Part shown: one piece after another, positions 1 through 12,300 of the stretch
Numbering within the stretch: position 1 is the stretch's first letter
How the letters are laid out: each line of letters starts with the position of its first letter
Origin: Dromaius novaehollandiae
Lineage: Eukaryota; Chordata; Aves; Casuariiformes; Dromaiidae
NCBI RefSeq assembly: GCF_036370855.1
Contig: NW_026991408.1
Location: 62,001 to 126,000, forward strand
Reading direction: 5' to 3'
Length of the DNA stretch: 64,000 bases
Made by a program: the position numbers and the translations under genes
Notes under the pieces: generated by a model
Databases searched by the model: none
The model's input: only the letters and a program-made list of their open reading frames with translations
What the model was told of the DNA's origin: nothing

Positions 1-370
1 GAAGTAGAACAGTAATCACATTCCCTGGTCTTTGCACACACTTCATGGTTCTGAAGCAGAGGCCAAAAGCATGATTTAGAACTAGGTATATTGTGTGTTT
101 GTTTGTCAGTCCTGTCCTTCCACCTCCCTCTCCTTCCCCCATCTGGTGTGGCCCTCATTCTGCATCCGTTTTCCTCAAAAGAAACAGCCAGCCACATCCC
201 AAACCTTGACATATAAGTGACTGGTCATAGCCTTTGTTGAGAGCACATGCAGACTGTGAGTAATTAAATGAACTGTTATTGGATATTGAATGTTGGTAGC
301 GCTAGTATACTGCGCACAAGGTCGCTTGGTGTAGCCAGGTCTGACAGCTGACTCCTTGTTGCATTTTCAG

Positions 371-3300
371 CAGTGGTATGTTGCCGAATGCAGTGCTGCC
401 CCCTTCGCTTGACCATAATTATGCTCAGTGGCAGGAGCGCGAAGAGAACAACCGCACTGAACAACCCCCTCTGATGAAGAAAATCATTCCAGCTCCAAAA
501 CCTAAAGGGCCTGGAGAGCCAGATTCACCAACTCCTCTGCATCCTCCTACACCACCTATCTCTAGTAAGAAAATAGATTGCAGCAGTGATAGCCCCAAAC
601 CCAGAGTGCTTCGTTCCAAACGTTCTAGTAGTAAAGAGAGGGCTATGTTAGTTCTGTGTACCATTGAAGAATTTGGGAGACCAGTGTGGCCTGAAATCAT
701 TCAGTGGCTGTTACATATGAGATATTTCTAATTCAGACCGTAATAGGCAGTGTACAGCCTAGCTTTGCCATAGCTGCTTGAAACACATCCAGAATGTCAC
801 ACAAAGCTATGCAAATCAGGCGCAAGAGTAGGTTATAGAAGAAAGAAGGGAGTTAGTGGAGTTGACTGCAGGAATGAAGAGATGGAGAGTGACACAGAAT
901 TAAAGGAGGAAATATGAATATTCATATTAGTGGGTCTAGGCAGTGTTTGCAAGCGTATACACAAAAAATGAACTGAAAAAACCTCTGGACATGACCCAGG
1001 AGCAGTAGCCCTGTAGGAAGGGGTTGTCACAGAGGACAAATAAGCCTGGGAGTGAAGATTCTTCCCCCTGCCCCGTAACTGCTGGATTTTTCACTCCCTG
1101 CTAACAGAAGGAGGCAAAGGCTACAGGACTTTGTGTCTTGCCTTACAGGTTTTGTATCTGTGCACTGGTTCCTCTGTCTGCCTGTCATTCTGAACTGGAG
1201 AGGCTTAGACATGTAGAGGAGCTTGGCAAGGAGGGAGACTGAAAGAACACTGTAGAATTAAGCTTAAGCAGTTGTCTGGATTCCCTGTGCTGAGCTTAGG
1301 CCTAGAAATATGTTTTCATCTGACCCTTTTCCCCCAAATAAGGGCTGTGTAAAGACTGATGCCAGCTTTTCCTTGCTTTACAAGCTAGTTATTGAAACTC
1401 TAGGGTGCTGTTTGGCTGTTTGGCTCTTCTGCTCTGTTTACCTACTGACAATTTTTCCAGATAAATTTTTGCCTCCCTGACCTTCAAGAATAAACAGCAT
1501 TCTCTCTTTTGACTATAAGGTTCTGACAGAAGCAGAGAGGACAGTCCTGAACTTAATCCACCTCCAGATGTAGAAGACAACAGGCAGTGTGCATTGTGCC
1601 TGAAATATGGTGATGATAGCGCTAATGTAAGTACCTGGCACACACCCATTTTGATGACAGCTGATCTAAGCAGTACTGCAGACTTGGTACTGTGGACAAG
1701 CTGGATACTTGATTTTTTTGTTTGTTTGTTATCTTGGTATGACTTGCTTGAACTAAAAATAACCCATCTTGTTCTGGTTAAAAAATAGCATGGCCTTAAC
1801 TTTAGAGGTGTCTTTAAGGCAATTCACTAAGTAACATCACTACATACAGTATGTGTGAGCAGCATACATTTCTAATACTGGAAGACTCATGGAATACCTG
1901 CAGGAATGGAATTTAATTTTCCTGCTTCCTGTGGTTGCATTTCATATTGTATGTACTTATCTGTAGTCTTCTCTGCCTAATTAACATTTATCTTTTAAAC
2001 TCTAAAATTACCACTTGTTGGTGATTTCTTCATGGGTCGGTGATTCCTTTTTTGGGGGTGAGTTTAAACCCAGTGCAGCTGAAACCTACTGGGCTTTTTA
2101 TGCATTGTTGTGTCTGTGGAACATTTGAAAATAATGTTTCTTTATGTTCTTTAGGATGCTGGACGTCTTCTCTATATTGGCCAAAATGAATGGACACATG
2201 TGAACTGTGCTTTATGGTCAGCAGAAGTATTTGAGGATGATGATGGTTCTCTGAAAAATGTGCATATGGCTGTGATCAGGGGAAAGCAGCTGGTGGGTAT
2301 AAGTAAACAATGCTTTGTTAAACATCAGACTGCCTTACACAAAACAGAGACTGGAACCCAGCTAAAATATTCCTCCTTTTTTCTTTTTCTTTTTTTTTTC
2401 CTGCTCTGCCCCCTCCTTGTTCCCCCCCCCCCTTTTTTTTTCTTTCTTTCTATTGCAAATTGGTTGTTGCTTACTTTCCAGAAGAATGAAATGAGACTGG
2501 AAGCATGACTAGAAAGTAGTTTGTCCAAGTTCTGACATTGCCTCATTTGGTCCTAAGTGTTTATTAAAACAGCAGAAGCAGTGAAATGGGACCTTTTAGC
2601 CAGCAGCAAGCTGCTCGCGTGGGGAATGTTCTGTGCAAGAGAAACAAGTTGCGTATTTGCAAGCTTTGTCCATGAATATGCGACTCGGATGTGGAGTGCG
2701 AACAAGAAAGGCTGAGATTTGGAGGAGTCGGCCCCTAAATTAAAAAACTTGTTCTGTGTGAGGGATCTTTCTTCCTCTGATGTCCTGTTTCATGTCTCTG
2801 ATATGTACCTGTGCATGCGAGTCATAGAAGTAAAATGTTACAAAAGTGAAGTGAAAGATCAAGCCATATTCTAAACTTCTGTCATTTCCAAAGAAAACAA
2901 ATGGTAATAATAAGTTACCTGATTTTTTTTAATTAATTTATAAGCTTTTCCTTTTACCTTTGTAGAGATGTGAGTTCTGCCAGAAATCAGGTGCCACAGT
3001 AGGCTGCTGCCTCACTTCTTGTACAAGTAACTATCACTTTATGTGCTCACGAGCTAAGAACTGTGTCTTTCTGGATGATAAGAAGGTTTACTGCCAGAGG
3101 CACCGTGACTTGATCAAAGGAGAGGTGAGATTGTTCTTTCATACCCTGGTTTGCCTAAGGGTTAGGATAGCTGTAGATGTAAACATTTCTTTAAAAGTTA
3201 ACGTTGAATGTGTTCCTCATGAACGAGGGCCTGACTGCAGTGCTGTTAAAGAGAAGTCAGTGATATAACTAGCATGAGAAAGTTTGACAAGTGCTTTTTG

Positions 3301-6300
3301 AACTGCCACACAATACCAAATTAAAGACCAAACTGAGGATGCAGTAAAGCAGACTGCATAGCACATAGGTAATGGTTCCTTTAAAATTAATTAGTTGTTT
3401 TGTGGGTTCTTGTTCCAGGTGGTTCCTGAGAATGGGTTTGAAGTTCTTAGGAGAGTTTTTGTGGATTTTGAAGGGATCAGTTTGAGAAGAAAATTTCTTA
3501 GTGGCTTGGAACCGGAGAACATCCACATGATGATTGGTAAGATCTAGTGTCTGAACACTTGTTCCATCTTTCCTGGAATCAGGTTTCTGCTGTTCACAGA
3601 ACATTTCTGTTCCTCTTTCTGCTTAGGTTCAATGACTATAGACTGTTTAGGAATTCTGAACGACCTCTCAGACTGTGAAGATAAGTTGTTTCCCATTGGC
3701 TATCAGTGAGTATGGGCTTTTTCATGATTAAACCTCTTTTACCAAATTAGATGCCATACTGGCACTGAAGTAACTTCTGTGCAAATTGACTGTAGCTTTC
3801 ATAAGCTGCTCAAGAACCTTGTGATTAAGCTCGGTGTGCAACATGTTGTGCCAGTAAGCCTTTATCGCTTGTAATTTTGAGAAATTGAAAATTTAAGATA
3901 GAGATGTTGAGGTTTGCTCAACTGTTCACTAAATTACTTTGTTTGAAATGTCTTTCAGGTGCTCAAGGGTGTATTGGAGCACAACAGATGCCAGGAAACG
4001 CTGTGTGTATACCTGCAAGATCATGGAATGCCGACCTCCTGTCATAGAACCTGATATCAACAGCACTGTAGAACATGATGATAACAGAACAATTGCCCAC
4101 AGTCCAGTACCTCTTACAGGTAATATTTTAAGGACTTTCGAAAGGCATATTCTCTATATGTTTTTGGTGTAGTATATCCCTACCAGAAAGAGAGAGCACG
4201 ACGTCGTTTAGAGGTGGGAGACTTACTATTATTAGTGTTACAGGTGTCCACGGAACTTTAAATATGTTGTCATTGTCCCAAGGCAAAGCGCTATTAGTAA
4301 GGAAGCTGCCAAAAAGTTTTTTTTTTTAACTCCTACACTAATCACATTTCTTCCCATAAATGTTTGAAAATATTTTTCAGGAAGAAGAAACCAGACGTTA
4401 TCTGAATGCAAGGGATCAGTAATCTTTGACTTTGTGTTTAGATAACAAATATGTTAATTTCCCCAAGCGAAACTTGATAGCAATGTATATACTTTATCAG
4501 ATCATAGCCTGTGAGATTCAGCGATGGCTTATATTTTGTTTCTCTTTTATGCTGTTACAGAAACTCTCTCCAAAGACAGCAGAAACACACCTGAAATTGT
4601 AAACCCACCATCACCGGATCGTCCTATGCATTCTCAGACATCTAGTTCCTGTTATTATCCAATGGTTTCAAAGGGTCCTAGGATCAGGACACCGAGTTAT
4701 CCATCCGCGCAGAGGTCTCCTGGCTCTAGGCCTTTGCCTTCTGCAGGTATTTCAAGCGCTGTTGACTTTGATTTCTGTTATGCTTTGGGGGCTTTTTTGC
4801 TTTGTTTTGAGGCTTAATTCAGAATGTGAGGTTTAATTTTCTGTTTGTAGCGAAAATAGTGAAAAATGGGAGTAGGTTTGAGGGAAGGAAAGTTCTGGAC
4901 ATATATAGCAGGGGTGACTTGTCAGGAAATGCACAACTGAAACAAAAACGTGCTTGGGATGAAGAAAGCAACTCTCAGGCAACATTACATCTCTCCTGCA
5001 TTACTGCTATAATGAAAATTGGCACTTAATAGTCTCAGCTGGTGTTCTTCTAGAGAGAATCAGAAATCCAGTATTTTAGGTCACCTACCCTTTCTGTATG
5101 AGTCACATTTTGTTTAAAATTCATTTTTGACAATTCACATCTGAAGCTGAGATACAGAACACTGAGATATTAACTTGTCAACTCTGCACAGTGAATACTC
5201 ATTTACAGTATCAGATTTTTAATACATAACTCAGGTATCATTCTTTTGTTAATGTTATTTGACTCAAAGGTTTTGGTGGTTTTTAATTTCTTGTGTTTGT
5301 GAAAGAACTAGATATATACTGATTGTGAAGGATTCAGATCACTTGACAGTCTTTCTTGCCTTATTTCTTCAGGGAGTCCTACCCCAGTGACCCATGAAAT
5401 AGTGACAGTGGGAGATCCTTTACTATCCTCTGGACTTAAGAGCATTGGTTCTAGGAGACATAGCACCTCTTCTTTGTCACAACAGCAGTCAAAACTCCGG
5501 ATGATTTCACCCACAAGGGCTGGGAACACTTATTCCAAGCACAGTGTATCTTCAGTTTCAGGCGTGGGGTCCTCTTCAGAACATGAACTGAGTGTAAAAA
5601 ATACTGACCGCTTTGTGGGATCAGTGAATTCAGGTACTCCAAGTGCTCCAGTTCAAAGCTGCTCTAACAGTTTGAGCTCCCAGAAAGCAATGGCTACAGG
5701 TGGAAGTAAAACTTACCAGCTGGATGCACCTCAGTCCACAGAAGTAAAACATTCTAGTAGTTCAGATGCGATAGCCAAAGGAACGCCTTCGAAAGGAGAG
5801 AAGATGAAAATTCTGGCTTCAAAGGACCCAGATTGTTCAGCTCATAGTTTTTCTTCTGGAGGAAGTTCTAAAATGTCTGCCCAAGCACACAGTTCATCAA
5901 GCACAGAATTAAATGTTAAAATAGGAACCTTTCAAGAATCTTCAGGATCATTTTCTTCCAAAGAAACGATATCCTTCCCATCTTTGCATCAGAGAGGCCC
6001 AAGGAAAGACCAGCATATGGAGCCTGCACAACTAGAGAAAACTACTTTGGTTGAGGAGATGGAAGCAAAGAGCTTAAAGTCTGCAGGTGTAAATAGCAGA
6101 TCTCCTGCAGCAAGTGAGCAGGTGGTTTCTGCCTCTCGAGACAGGCGGCAGAAGGGGAAAAAGTTAATGAAAGATTCTAATTTTAAGGAGAAACATTCCT
6201 TGAAATCTCTTACAGATTCAAGTCAAGCAGTAGGCAGTGATGAAGGAAACTTGAAGGCAGAATTTGGTAATCAGGCTTTGGCAACTGAACAAATTGGTCA

Positions 6301-9300
6301 GAGGTTATGTAATAATGTTCCTGCTGAAAAAGCTGGCGAGAAGTCTCCACCTTCACAAGGGTCATCTAAAGGTTCTGTGACGCAGGTTGAAGCGGCCTCT
6401 AAGGAGTCGCAAGCACCTAGAAAACGCACGGTTAAAGTCACTCTGACTCCTCTCAAGATGGAAAGTGAAAGCCAATCTAAAAATGCACAGCAGGAAAGTG
6501 ATGCTGAACCTCAGTCTACAGGGGCAGAACTGGCCACTTTGCCGGAGCCCTCCTCAACCTCTGAAAACCCAGAAGATGGCTCTGTAGTTCAGAGAAGTCC
6601 AAGTGAAGCACCAGCACAGGAATCCCAAAATAATGCATATGAGAATTTACCTGTTCAAGATAACAACTTGATGCTTCAGGATGGAGCTAAACCTCAAGAA
6701 GAAGGCTCGTACAAGCGGAGGTATCCACGGAGAAGCGCTCGGGCCAGATCTAATATGTTCTTTGGATTGACTCCTCTGTACGGTGTGAGGTCTTACGGAG
6801 AGGAGGACATTCCATTCTACAGCAACTCAACTGGGAAGAAGCGAGGGAAGCGGTCTGCAGAAGGACAAGTGGATGGTGCGGATGACTTGAGTACATCAGA
6901 TGAAGATGACTTATACTACTATAATTTCACTAGAACAGTGGTTTCCTCAAACACAGAGGAAAGGCTTGCATCCCATAACTTATTCAGGGAAGAAGAACAG
7001 TGTGATCTTCCAAAAATCTCGCAGTTAGATGGTGTAGATGATGGAACTGAAAGTGATACAAGTGTCACAGCAACAACAAGGAAAGTAAATCAAGTAACTA
7101 AAAGGAGTGGTAAAGAAAATGGAACAGAAAACTTAAAGCTAGATCGAACTGAAGAATCTGGAGAGAAAGTGCAAGTCGCGAAGAGTCCTGCTGTCCACAA
7201 ACCTGATCCAAAGATTGATAATTGCCATCCTGTGAGCAGGGTTAAAACACAAGGCCAGGATTCACTGGAAGCTCAGCTGAGCTCGTTGGAAACAGGCCGT
7301 AGGGCGCATGCCAGCACGCCTTCTGATAAGAACTTACTGGATACTTTTAACACAGAACTTCTGAAATCCGACTCTGACAATAACAATAGTGATGACTGTG
7401 GAAACATCCTCCCTTCGGACATCATGGACTTTGTTCTAAAGAATACACCATCTATGCAGGCTTTAGGAGAAAGTCCAGAGTCGTCTTCGTCTGAACTTCT
7501 AACACTTGGAGAAGGCTTAGGTCTCGATAGTAACCGTGGCAAGGATATGGGTTTGTTTGAAGTTTTCTCTCAACAGCTGCCAACTACTGAGGCAGTGGAT
7601 AGTAGTGTTTCTTCCTCTATATCAGCAGAGGAACAATTTGAATTACCATTAGAACTTCCTTCTGATCTCTCTGTTCTGACTACTCGCAGCCCTACAGTGC
7701 CTAGCCAAAATCACAGCAGACTTGCTGTCATTTCAGAGTCTTCCCTCTCCTCTTCAGGAGAGAGGTCAATGCTTGCCTTGCCTTCCACAGAATCTGGGGA
7801 AAAAAGAGTTACAGTTACAGAAAAATCTGCTTCAGGTGAAGGTGATACAGCTCTTCTGAGTCCAGGAGTAGACCCTAGCCCTGAAGGACACATGACTCCT
7901 GATCACTTTATCCAAGGGCACATAGATGCAGAACACATAGCCAGCCCACCCTGTGGCCCAGTCGAGCAAGGGCATGGCAGCAACCAGGATTTAACTAGAA
8001 ACAGTGGGACTCCAGGTATCCAGGTGCCGGTATCGCCAACTGTTCCCCTTCAGAGCCAGAAGTATGTTCCAAATTCCACTGACAGCCCCGGTCCCTCTCA
8101 GATTTCTAATGCTGCAGTACAGACCACACCACCCCATCTCAAACCAGCCACAGAAAAACTTTTGGTGGTCAATCAAAATATGCAGCCGCTGTATGTCCTC
8201 CAAACACTCCCTAACGGCGTTACTCAAAAAATACAGCTTACACCTTCTGTTAGTTCTGCGCAGAGTGTAATGGAGACTAATGCTTCAGTGCTAGGGCCCA
8301 TGGGAAGTGGGCTTACACTGACCACAGGATTAAATCCAAGTTTACCCTCATCTCAGTCATTATTCCCTCCCACTAGCAAAGGATTGTTGCCCATGTCCCA
8401 TCACCAGCATTTACATCCCTTCTCCACAGGCACCCAGACTGGCTTCCCACCAAATATTGGCAGTCCTTCGCCAGGTCTTCTTATTGGTGTGCAGCCACCC
8501 CCTGATCCCCAGCTGTTAGTGTCTGAAGCTAGCCAGAGGACGGACCTCGGCACCACTGCTTCTACGCCAGCTGCTGCCCTGGGCAAGAAACGGCCGATAT
8601 CTCGTCTGCAGTCACGGAAGAATAAAAAACTGGCTCCCTCTGGAACCCCTTCTGCTATAGCTCCTCCTGATATGGTCTCCAACATGACTTTAATTAATTT
8701 TGCTCCTTCCCAGATTTCAAACCACCCATTGGATTTGGGAACCATTGCAAATTCAACATCCCATAGGACTGTCCCCAATATTATCAAAAGATCCAAGTCT
8801 GGAGTCATGTATTTTGAGCAAACATCTTTGCTCCCGCAAGGTGGGACTGCTGCTGCAGTTGGCACGTCTCCCAGTGTTATTGGGCCCGAGGCCAGTCACC
8901 TCCCAACAGGACCTGCATCAGGACTAGCGTCCAGTTCCTCAGTACTCAATGTAGTATCCATGCAGGCCACAGCAGCCCCCAATACTGGTGGGTCAGTTTC
9001 TGGTCACGTTCTGGGGCAAAGTTCAGTAACATTAACTAGTCCTGGATTATTGGGAGACCTTGGTTCAATAAGCAACCTCTTGATCAAAGCTAGTCAGCAA
9101 AGCCTTGGTCTTCAGGAGCAGCACATGACTTTACCACCAGGTTCTGGGATGTTTTCGCAGCTGGGAACGTCACAAACTCCGTCAACAGCAGCAATGACAG
9201 CTGCATCGAGCATTTGTGTTCTGCCTTCAGCACAGACTATGGGCATGACAGTTGCTCCGTCATCTACTGACCCAGAAGGCTCTTACCAGCTTCAGCAGAT

Positions 9301-12300
9301 GACACAACTCTTAGCCAGCAAAACTGGGATTGCTTCCTCCCAACTAGACCTTGGCGCAGCTTCAGCAACTCAGTTGTCAAGCTTTCCACAGCTGGTTGAT
9401 GTTCCCAATAACACAGGACTTGAGCAAAACAAGGTTTCCTCTTCTGTAATGCATGCCAGCTCAGCATCTCCTGGAGGCTCCCCGTCATCTGGTCAACAGT
9501 CTGCAAGTAGCTCTGTGCTCGGTCCCACAAAATTGAAGCCGAAAATTAAACGCATTCAGCCATCTTCAGACAAAGGGAACGGAAAGAAGCACAAAACTTC
9601 TCACATGTGGACCAGTTCCTCCGAAGCACACATTCCAGACAGAGGGGCCCTTGCTATATCCCAGGCCTCAGCTACAGGGTAAGAGTGGTGTTTGTTTTTG
9701 CTCATCCCTGATGTTTTGTAAGCATATCAGAAAGAATCCTGCATTAGTTTCTACAGTGAATTTTCCTTTTGACAGATAATTTCTAACATGGAAACCTCAG
9801 CTGTCAATGGAAAGCAGATCTTTAAAGAAGTTGATAGAACTTTTGCCTTTGGAAATAGAAGGATGAGAAACTTAAGACTTTGAGGACTGGGTTTAGGAGG
9901 GCTTTCATTCATTGTTGATTGCTCTGGCAAACTAAATAACGTTTTAGATGCATCAGTATAAAATATGGTACTCGAAAGAGCGTTGCGTTCCATTCCTGTG
10001 TGTTATTAACGATATATAAATGCTCTGGAAGTTTCAATAATACTATTAGCTGTGTGCTAAGGCATCAAAATGATGCACTATTGTAGTTTTGTCTTAGTCA
10101 TTTTGATTAGAGAATTTAATCTGCATGCCAGTTTTTGAGAGCTTAGTGTCTCTCTAGTGTGCAGTCTGTTCCTTCTGCCCCTCTTCCCCCCTCCTTACTC
10201 CTTACAGGCAAGAGGAATCGGGGAAGACCTTGGAGAACAGGGAGAATCCTGCTCTCTAGTTTGGCAGAGCAGCAGCAAGTGCACTGCTCTCTCACAGTAA
10301 AGAATTATTTTCCAGACCTTAGATTAAAACGGCATTTGACTCGAGTCTTTGAAATATGGATCTGTAGAGAGAATAAGAACTGTTGATCTACGTTTTACAC
10401 GTGAAACTGACAGTTTTGTTAATGTGCCAGGTTGTCTCTTGGTATCGTGCTGCTAACAAGTATGCATTTCACTAAAGGCATTACACCACTGAGTTTCGAT
10501 CCTGGCTGTGTCAGAGAACTGTCCAGAATGATTGCTGGTACTAAAAAGACAGTACTGTCCATCTTTTAGTAACTGAGAAATATTACATATCATTTTTGTA
10601 ATTTCTTGTTCTTCTTAACATCTTGTGATAAGTCTGTTTTTTAAGTAGCTGATCCCAAACTCTTTGGATAGCTTAACCTTTTTCAATAGTTCTTTTGTGT
10701 TGCTGATACATGCCCATCTGTTTTGGTCTGTAAATGTTTTCTATAGTTGTCAGCATACCATCATGTATGTTTTGACCCCTGGACTCATTGCTTATGGTTG
10801 CTCAAAAATGTTTCTGTTCCCCAGCTTCATGCTACTCCTTTCCCTTTAAGTGCAAGTCTTGAATCTGATGCAATGCTGGAAGTGTGATCTTGTTTCTCGT
10901 ATCTTAAGAGTATTTGTTATTATTTCTGTAGCTTGTTGATCTGCTGAATCACTTGTGGCAACTCCCAGTGGACCTATTGCTTACCGTTCTCGTTTATAAC
11001 ATGTACTGCTTGGCATGAATCTTGAATGCTCCTAAATCTTTTTTTCCAGGACTCCCGCTACAAAAGCAGATGTGCAGGATGCAGCAAGCATAGATCAGCC
11101 ATCACAGAAGCAGTGTGGGCAGTCTGCAGGGTAAGCATTAAACAACCTTTCCGTCAGGTTTTGCTGGCTTGAGCTCATTACTTTAAAGAAATGTGTGTGG
11201 AGTGGGAGAAGTCTTACTTCGCCAATTAAAATATCTTGGGAGATTTCAGTCTGGAATGAGCAGTCATGTTTAGTTCCAATATTGAGCCTTTTTTAAAATT
11301 AAGTGTAATGTAGATATGGGGAAGCTTTTGCTTGCTGAGAACAAAACAGAATATTCATATTCATACTGAACAGGACAATGCAAAGAGCAGGTCACAGACT
11401 GTACTAAATTAAACTGCTGCATGATAGATGCCTCAAAAATAAGTGCCAGTGAGTAGAATTCTTTTTTTTTTTTCTTCTTTTCTTTTCTTTTTTTTTTTTT
11501 TTGGCAATTGAACTGATATTAGAATATTTGATCTGGAAACAAATTTTTGTATCCCTATCTAGGTCTCAGATTTTGTAGGTGGCTATCTAGGGCTGGTGAT
11601 GCTAGTAGATTAATAGCTGTAAGAGCCCTTCATTCACAGAATAAATACACTGACATTAGCTTAGCCTTGAATAACTGTTCACTGTCTTCCCATGGCTTTC
11701 CAAGGCCACCCAAGTTAATTCTGCAGCCTGATTACAGCGTGTATTATACCAAGCTGAAAAAGGAATAGTGAATAAGGCCAATCATAGCTAATATGTTTAC
11801 AGGTAACATCCAGGTTTTTACTGTGATGATGTGGATAGGGAAAGCTATGGCTTAGACTGGTCTTTTCAAATTCTATTCTGTGCAAAGTTGTTCACTCTAC
11901 TGGTATGCAGTGCAGTTATTTTCCCCTCTCTGAAATGACACTGTAGACAGCTCTTAGGAGAAGAAAAGTGTGTAATGCTATATTAGAAGTTAAATTTGAA
12001 ACTTTTAAAAATCTGTTTGGCATTCTTATCATTTCAAAAAAAATGTATGCTTGCTTAAATCTGGCTCAGCCATAGAAAATGGGAACGAGGTAAGTTGTTA
12101 AATACGTTTTCATTTTCCTTCCCTCCACAGGCAAATGGCTGTCCTCCCAGAGTCTCAATCAGCACAAAATTTGGCAAATGAGCAAGAAAATGCAGGTATG
12201 TCACGTCTTCAAAAAGCAATGAGTCTTGGGGCTCTCAGACTGGGAAATGAAGAAAACCTTGTAGCTCTAATTTTTTTTTTGTCGCTTTTGTGCTCTCAGA

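Noticed and set aside
11461-11503. T-rich run considered as the tail of a retroposed element
   Set aside because: No coding or SINE/LINE-like body and no target-site duplication flank it. It looks like simple sequence in a KMT2A intron.
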